Shown here: positions 6,297 to 9,833 of the stretch, piece after piece | Position numbering within the stretch: the first letter of the stretch is position 1 | How the letters are laid out: every line of letters starts with the position of its first letter | NCBI GenBank assembly: GCA_023151145.1 | Contig: JAKLJM010000068.1 | Span: 1 to 9,833, forward strand | Length of the DNA stretch: 9,833 nt | Reading direction: 5' to 3' | Source of the DNA: Bacteriovoracaceae bacterium | GTDB taxonomy: Bacteria; Bdellovibrionota; Bacteriovoracia; Bacteriovoracales; Bacteriovoracaceae | Position numbers and translations under genes: made by a program | The notes under the pieces: generated by a model | Database searches by the model: none | What the model saw: the letters and a program-made list of their open reading frames with translations, nothing else | Told to the model about the DNA's origin: nothing

Positions 6297-7487
6297 TTAC
6301 TTAATTAGTGAGCGTAGACGATCAAGTTCGCGCTTCTCTTCTCTTGGAATCTCTGTTCCACCTGAACCAGTATAACCAAAGGTAAGCGCTTCTTCGTATT
6401 CAGCAAAACATTTTTTGGCCCATGGACTCGCTGGAAATTGCGCAATGCACTCTTTTAAATATAGATCAGATAAAGAGAAAAAATAAGAATGAGATAAGCG
6501 TCTTTCAGCAATTGATAACCAGTAAAGAATTTCTGGAGTTTCATCAGTAGCTTTTTTCTCACTTAAATATTTAGACAAAAATCCCGAAGCCATCAAGAGA
6601 GTAATGTCTTCTTTGCCTGTGACTAAGGCTTCTTTATCGTTTTCAAATTTTGTTAAGTAAGTATCGATGAACGATTTTGCCGTGGTAAATTTATTTAATT
6701 TTAAATTCTTTACTAATTTTAATCCATTTAACCACGAATCAACATCATTTCGAGTGAGTTTTGAAAGTGATTTATTGGCCTGATATTTTTCTAAAATTTT
6801 AATGGCTTTTTCTGGTTTAAAGGAAATTTTCACATTAATCGCCAACAAACGACGTAAGCTTGAAAATATTTCACCGTTTACAACTTTATCATCAAGAATT
6901 TGTCCTTCACTTCCCTTTTGATTTTTGGCCAAAGCATCGCTCAATGTTCTATCATAGAATGTTTGTGCTTCAGTATAACGGCGAACTAAAAATAAATAAT
7001 TGGCATATTCAAAATCACTAGCAAATCCTTGACGATTTACTTTATATAAACTTTCACCGAAAGCATTTTTTGCCACCGATTCGCCAATCTGGCCGTGGCA
7101 ATTCATACATAGAGAAGTCATTGCCTGTAAACGAGCCTTCGCAAAAATGGTGTTCTTAGCGTTTAAAGAATCAATCGTTTCTTTTAAATGAATATTAATG
7201 GTGTCTAAACTAGGTTTGAAACCAGGGATTTGTAACATGTCGACATGTTTTGCTTTTTTAAAGGCCTCAGAAATATTATTTAAATGACCAAGTAAAACTT
7301 CTGAATTTTTTTTATCTAGATCTACATTCGAGTAAATAAAAGGAACAATATTAATATATGATTCATAAACCTGATTCATAACTGCTTTTGTTTCTCTCTC
7401 ACTGTCTGTGATTGCCCACGTTTGTTGTCCACTAATGCCCATGATAGCAACACTTGCTAGTGAAAACAGGAAACCTTTATGACTCAT
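6297..7487 (-). CDS. Periplasmic c-haem protein with TPR-like helical repeats (paralogue 1)
   Basis: A 396-residue exported protein of unknown role. A Sec signal peptide is clear: Lys4, a hydrophobic core, and a likely cut after Thr-Trp-Ala25. The first ~105 mature residues are helical and end with one haem c site, Cys127-x-x-Cys130-His131. A helical bundle with CxxCH in the last helix resembles cytochrome c'/c556 architecture; this is a structural inference. After it, helical segments include a TPR-like unit around 160-182 (Tyr-Leu-Phe-Leu-Val-Arg-Arg-Tyr, Glu-Ala). The C-terminal 80 residues are the best conserved part shared with the gene at 7915-9105, including Cys347 and Cys360 spaced C-x12-C. 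No second haem site and no membrane helix after the signal are seen. The ATG overlaps the channel stop by 4 bp, and its GGAGGAG ribosome site lies inside the channel gene, so the two are translationally coupled. Confidence 0.85.
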   Translation of the reverse strand: MSHKGFLFSLASVAIMGISGQQTWAITDSERETKAVMNQVYESYINIVPFIYSNVDLDKKNSEVLLGHLNNISEAFKKAKHVDMLQIPGFKPSLDTINIHLKETIDSLNAKNTIFAKARLQAMTSLCMNCHGQIGESVAKNAFGESLYKVNRQGFASDFEYANYLFLVRRYTEAQTFYDRTLSDALAKNQKGSEGQILDDKVVNGEIFSSLRRLLAINVKISFKPEKAIKILEKYQANKSLSKLTRNDVDSWLNGLKLVKNLKLNKFTTAKSFIDTYLTKFENDKEALVTGKEDITLLMASGFLSKYLSEKKATDETPEILYWLSIAERRLSHSYFFSLSDLYLKECIAQFPASPWAKKCFAEYEEALTFGYTGSGGTEIPREEKRELDRLRSLIK

Positions 7488-7912
7488 TTCTCCTCCGAAT
7501 TTTGTGATTGATATCGTTTTAATAAATCTTCTATTTTTTTATCTTCTAACTTTAATTGTCCTTCAAACTGTGAAATTCTCGGACCTAAAATTGCGTTGGA
7601 GAATAATGCTGTAAAAGTCACAAAAAAGATTGTTCCAATAAGCATTAAGAAAATTCCAATGATTCTCCCCAAACTAGTTACCGGAGTTATGTCGCCATAT
7701 CCAACTGTCGTTACTGTTGAGTAACAAAACCACAACGCATCTAAAAACTCTTTCACATTAGGATTAGAACCTCTTTCAGTATACATAAAGCCAATGGCAA
7801 AAAGACAAATAATACCATTACCTAAAACAGATAAAGAAATAAACTCTTTAGAGATCATAACTCTAAAGATATTTCTTAAAACTACACCAACATATTGATG
7901 ATGATGAATCAT
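7484..7912 (-). CDS. Two-TM potassium channel subunit (Ion_trans_2/KcsA-like pore)
   Basis: A 142-residue inner-membrane protein with minimal potassium-channel layout. It has an outer helix (about 24-44), a pore helix with Trp-Phe-Cys-Tyr-Ser-Thr-Val-Thr (61-68), the selectivity filter Thr69-Val-Gly-Tyr-Gly-Asp74, and an inner helix (about 81-109) with glycines at 86 and 93 that could act as gating hinges. The filter predicts K+ selectivity and assembly as a tetramer. The C-terminal 30 residues are charged and probably helical or coiled-coil. No RCK, cyclic-nucleotide or voltage-sensor domain is present, so a regulator would have to be a partner protein. The N-terminus holds three His (3-5). 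It starts 2 nt after the upstream cytochrome stop, with GGA 6 nt before the ATG, and overlaps the downstream cytochrome by 4 bp. It is therefore locked between two paralogous haem proteins. Confidence 0.93.
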   Translation of the reverse strand: MIHHHQYVGVVLRNIFRVMISKEFISLSVLGNGIICLFAIGFMYTERGSNPNVKEFLDALWFCYSTVTTVGYGDITPVTSLGRIIGIFLMLIGTIFFVTFTALFSNAILGPRISQFEGQLKLEDKKIEDLLKRYQSQNSEEK

Positions 7913-7914
7913 CC

Positions 7915-9105
7915 TTATTCCAACGGCTCAGTGTATTTAACTAATTTTTTATAGTCTTCAATTTTCTTTAGAATATCCTTAGGAAACTCTTTTTTCTTTT
8001 TCGTAATATAGATAAATTCCATATCTTCTAAATAACTTTCAAAACAATCCTTAGCGATCGGATCTTCTGGGTATTTTTCCATACACTGAACGAGGTACAA
8101 GTCGCCCAACGAGTAAAAAAGATCGTCATTTAAGCGACGGTCAATCATGGCCATCCAATATAGGATTTGAGCCCCTAATTTAGTGTTAGGATTTTGATTG
8201 TAATATTCTAAAAGTATCGATGATAAATCCATATCTAAGACTTCTGTAGAATCCGTGACGGTAAAGATTGGTCCATCTTCATTATCTTTAATGAATGACT
8301 GGATAAATTTTCCCATCTCTTCTTCGCTAACTTTTTTAGCATCAAAATTATCCCAGAGTGTTTTTCCTGCTAAAATTTTAAGCCAATCATTTACTTCAGC
8401 ACGAATTCGGTTGGGAATATCTTTGTTTTTTAAATTTGATTCAAAAGAAGTGTACGCCTTCTTATAATCTCGCTTAAGACGAACATAAAAACTCAACTTC
8501 CTTTCAAAGGCACGAAAGAGTTTTTCATCATCGTCTGCTTTTCTAAATTCGAAAATATATTGATCATAAAGTGGTAAAGCTTCATCATATCGGCGAGTAA
8601 TAAATAAATACTCTGCCTTTTCATAAACCCCAAGCTTTACTCCTTCTTTTTCTTTTTCACTAAACACTCGTTCGATTTGCTTATGTTCAGTTTGGGTATG
8701 ACAACCAACGCATAAATTTAGCGCTGATAACAATTTATATCGAGCAAAATCATGTTTTGACTGTTTAAAAAGTGCTTCTATCTGATCAAGTTGCTCTCCC
8801 ATAACCGATCGATTCAAACTTAAACCAGAAGTGCTCATCATCGGGTGATCTTTAAGAGATTTAAAAGAATTTTTTAATTGTGATATATGTTTACCAATCT
8901 TTTTTTGATTTTGATCTTTGCCAAACTCAACCTCAGAAACTATATATGGCGTTAGTTCATTGAGCTGCTGACTAATTCCTAACATTTTAGCGCGAATTTC
9001 TTTTTCTTTTGCCGGCAAATTTTCAGGAATAATAATTCCATTGACCCTACTAGCTTTGCTCGTTTTAAAATGTATGAAACTTTGCGACACAACGGTAAAA
9101 CTCAT
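7915..9105 (-). CDS. c-haem-motif protein with TPR-like helical repeats (paralogue 2)
   Basis: A 396-residue paralogue of the product of 6297-7487, with the same order of parts. A helical N-terminal region ends in Cys132-x-x-Cys135-His136, a TPR-like unit follows (about 162-185), and then a conserved C-terminal block. In that block I count 25 identities in 54 aligned positions with paralogue 1, including Arg-Arg-Leu, Ser-Leu, Asp-Leu-Tyr-Leu, and Cys341 and Cys354 at the same C-x12-C spacing. Unlike its paralogue it has no convincing signal peptide; the first 28 residues are polar or mixed. The ATG at 9105 is preferred over the in-frame GTG at 9108 because GAGGGAG (9118-9112) is then 6 nt away instead of 3. 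It has its own promoter candidate and runs into the potassium channel gene. Function is unknown; haem attachment would need export to the periplasm. Confidence 0.85.
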   Translation of the reverse strand: MSFTVVSQSFIHFKTSKASRVNGIIIPENLPAKEKEIRAKMLGISQQLNELTPYIVSEVEFGKDQNQKKIGKHISQLKNSFKSLKDHPMMSTSGLSLNRSVMGEQLDQIEALFKQSKHDFARYKLLSALNLCVGCHTQTEHKQIERVFSEKEKEGVKLGVYEKAEYLFITRRYDEALPLYDQYIFEFRKADDDEKLFRAFERKLSFYVRLKRDYKKAYTSFESNLKNKDIPNRIRAEVNDWLKILAGKTLWDNFDAKKVSEEEMGKFIQSFIKDNEDGPIFTVTDSTEVLDMDLSSILLEYYNQNPNTKLGAQILYWMAMIDRRLNDDLFYSLGDLYLVQCMEKYPEDPIAKDCFESYLEDMEFIYITKKKKEFPKDILKKIEDYKKLVKYTEPLE

Positions 9106-9142
9106 CACCGGCTCCCTCTAAAATGATTGAGATCTCCCTACC

Positions 9143-9171
9143 ATTAGAATCGTTTTTAAAAATAGTGACAA
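9143..9171 (-). promoter_or_regulatory. Candidate sigma-70 promoter for the cytochrome-channel cassette
   Basis: On the minus strand, TTGTCA (9171-9166) and TCTAAT (9148-9143) are separated by exactly 17 bp. Each matches consensus at 5 of 6 bases. The predicted start near 9136 gives a leader of about 30 nt to ATG 9105. The cassette may therefore be expressed apart from the upstream CBS gene. Confidence 0.65.
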
Positions 9172-9172
9172 G

Positions 9173-9583
9173 TTATTTCGACGTAGCTTGATAAAGGTTA
9201 TCAAAGGCCTTTAAGGCATCGATCCAGGTAAAAATTCCCTGAACATTTTGATTTACACCCACTAGGACTGAGCCTATTTTTTTACTCGCCATTTCACGAC
9301 AAACTTCATCAAGTAATGTATCTGGCCCTACAATAACTGGCTCATCAGTCATCGCCTGTTCAATTTTTTCTAAATGAATATCGATATTCTTATAACAAAC
9401 AAGGAAATCAATATCTCGCTCTGAAAGAATCCCTGTAATTTTGCCTTTTTCTAAAATTGGAACATGTCGAATATTGTATTCTTTCATAAGTCGCTTCGCT
9501 TCAAAGAGTGTATGATTTTTACTTAAAGTGTGGACAGCTTCAGTCATATAATGACTAATCGTGAATTGATCGGTAAAACTCAT
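9173..9583 (-). CDS. Tandem CBS-domain protein
   Basis: A 136-residue soluble protein made almost only of two CBS domains (about 10-62 and 75-130). Such a pair folds as a Bateman module that usually binds adenine nucleotides. Both repeats end in the expected nucleotide-site pattern Gly-Ile-x-Ser/Thr-x-x-Asp: GILSERD (51-57) and GIFTWID (116-122). There is no signal peptide, membrane helix or catalytic domain, so it should act in the cytoplasm as a sensor or partner of another protein. A GAGGAG ribosome site lies 5 nt before ATG 9583. It is the first gene of the minus-strand group. The 67-bp gap to the next gene contains that gene's own promoter, so co-transcription is possible but not certain. 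CBS modules regulate some channels and transporters; a link to the channel at 7484-7912 is inference. Confidence 0.92.
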   Translation of the reverse strand: MSFTDQFTISHYMTEAVHTLSKNHTLFEAKRLMKEYNIRHVPILEKGKITGILSERDIDFLVCYKNIDIHLEKIEQAMTDEPVIVGPDTLLDEVCREMASKKIGSVLVGVNQNVQGIFTWIDALKAFDNLYQATSK

Positions 9584-9602
9584 GCAAGCTCCTCAGAAAT
9601 TT

Positions 9603-9621
9603 GTTCAAAGAAATTTTGAAC
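9603..9621. repeat. Inverted repeat in the leader of the CBS gene
   Basis: GTTCAAA (9603-9609) and TTTGAAC (9615-9621) are perfect 7-bp arms with a 5-nt gap, 20 bp before the CBS start codon. It could be an operator or a small leader hairpin; no T run follows. Confidence 0.45.
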
Positions 9622-9679
9622 CTAATTAATGATAGTTATTAAAAAAAAATGCTGATCTGATCAAGATGATTAAGAAACC

Positions 9680-9693
9680 ATGATTTGCATCAG
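9680..9693. promoter_or_regulatory. FNR/CRP-family-like palindrome
   Basis: TGAT (9681-9684), a 4-nt spacer, and ATCA (9689-9692) match the core and spacing of FNR-type sites (TTGAT-N4-ATCAA). The outermost base of each half differs from consensus (A at 9680, G at 9693). It lies in the divergent region between the CBS gene and the hydrolase gene, 23 bp before the latter's start. That is too close for standard activation of that gene, so repression of it or a role on the other side is more plausible. Confidence 0.4.
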
Positions 9694-9715
9694 TTTTATT
9701 TCAAGGGATTATGTT

Positions 9716-9833
9716 ATGAAAATTCGATTTCTTGGTGCAGCAGAAAGTGTAACTGGCTCTAGAACTGTCATCAGTTATGGGAATAAAAAAATCCTCATTG
9801 ATGCTGGACTATTCCAAGGCGCCAAAGATTCAC
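9716..9833 (+). CDS. Metallo-beta-lactamase-fold hydrolase of the beta-CASP/Ysh1 type, N-terminal fragment
   Basis: The first 39 codons of a gene that runs past the window end. The opening strand and the motif Gly-Ala-Ala-Glu-Ser-Val-Thr-Gly-Ser (residues 7-15) are characteristic of bacterial COG1236 proteins, which are related to the RNA-cleaving CPSF/Ysh1 family. Ile-Leu-Ile-Asp-Ala-Gly-Leu-Phe-Gln-Gly (26-35) is the expected next strand. The metal-binding HxHxDH motif would lie beyond the end and cannot be checked. AAGGGA at 9703-9708 lies 7 nt before ATG 9716. An ATG at 9711 reaches a stop after two codons and is not used. It is transcribed away from the CBS gene. RNA processing is the family's known role; the specific substrate is unknown. 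Confidence 0.85.
   Translation, partial: MKIRFLGAAESVTGSRTVISYGNKKILIDAGLFQGAKDS

Noticed and set aside
8255..8467. 70-residue plus-strand open frame within paralogue 2
   Set aside because: It is antisense to a gene whose paralogy confirms the minus-strand reading.
9641..9649. A9 run as a minus-strand terminator tract
   Set aside because: There is no stem immediately before it on the minus strand and no gene ends there. It may only act as an AT-rich upstream promoter element.

Overview
The window looks like part of the chromosome of a low-GC Gram-negative bacterium that respires at low oxygen. The layout (fused CcoN-CcoO, low GC, strong Shine-Dalgarno sites, TPR-bearing periplasmic cytochromes) fits a Bdellovibrionota/Bacteriovorax-like organism best. 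This assignment is inference. Bacteroidota also fuse CcoN and CcoO, but they rarely use the clear GGAGG-type ribosome sites seen here. No rRNA, tRNA, CRISPR array or insertion sequence was recognised.

Region 1 (1-5873, + strand) is a cbb3 cytochrome oxidase locus. In order it holds the end of the copper P-type ATPase ccoI, ccoS, a fused ccoN-ccoO, a short ccoQ missed by length filters (2736-2909), and a one-haem ccoP. A strong intrinsic terminator follows at 3586-3616. A second unit then starts with ccoG (iron-sulfur membrane protein for oxidase copper assembly) and a TauE/SafE-like membrane protein starting at TTG 5136. The genes overlap or nearly touch (10, 4 and 1 bp overlaps, then a 12-nt gap), so each unit is probably co-transcribed. 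No ccoH is visible.

Region 2 (5878-9583, - strand) converges on region 1 with only 4 bp between stop codons. Read in its own direction it encodes a two-CBS-domain protein, a c-haem/TPR-like protein, a two-TM potassium channel, a second c-haem/TPR-like protein paralogous to the first, and a small Thr-rich single-TM protein. The channel is 2 nt from one cytochrome gene and overlaps the other by 4 bp. This cytochrome-channel-cytochrome cassette is the most unusual part of the window and may couple periplasmic redox or ligand state to ion conductance. That role is a hypothesis.

Region 3 (9584-9833) is a divergent intergenic region with an FNR/CRP-like palindrome, followed by the first 39 codons of a metallo-beta-lactamase-fold (beta-CASP type) hydrolase.

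Overall, region 1 builds and copper-loads a high-affinity terminal oxidase. Region 2 probably senses or responds to the envelope's energetic or redox state.
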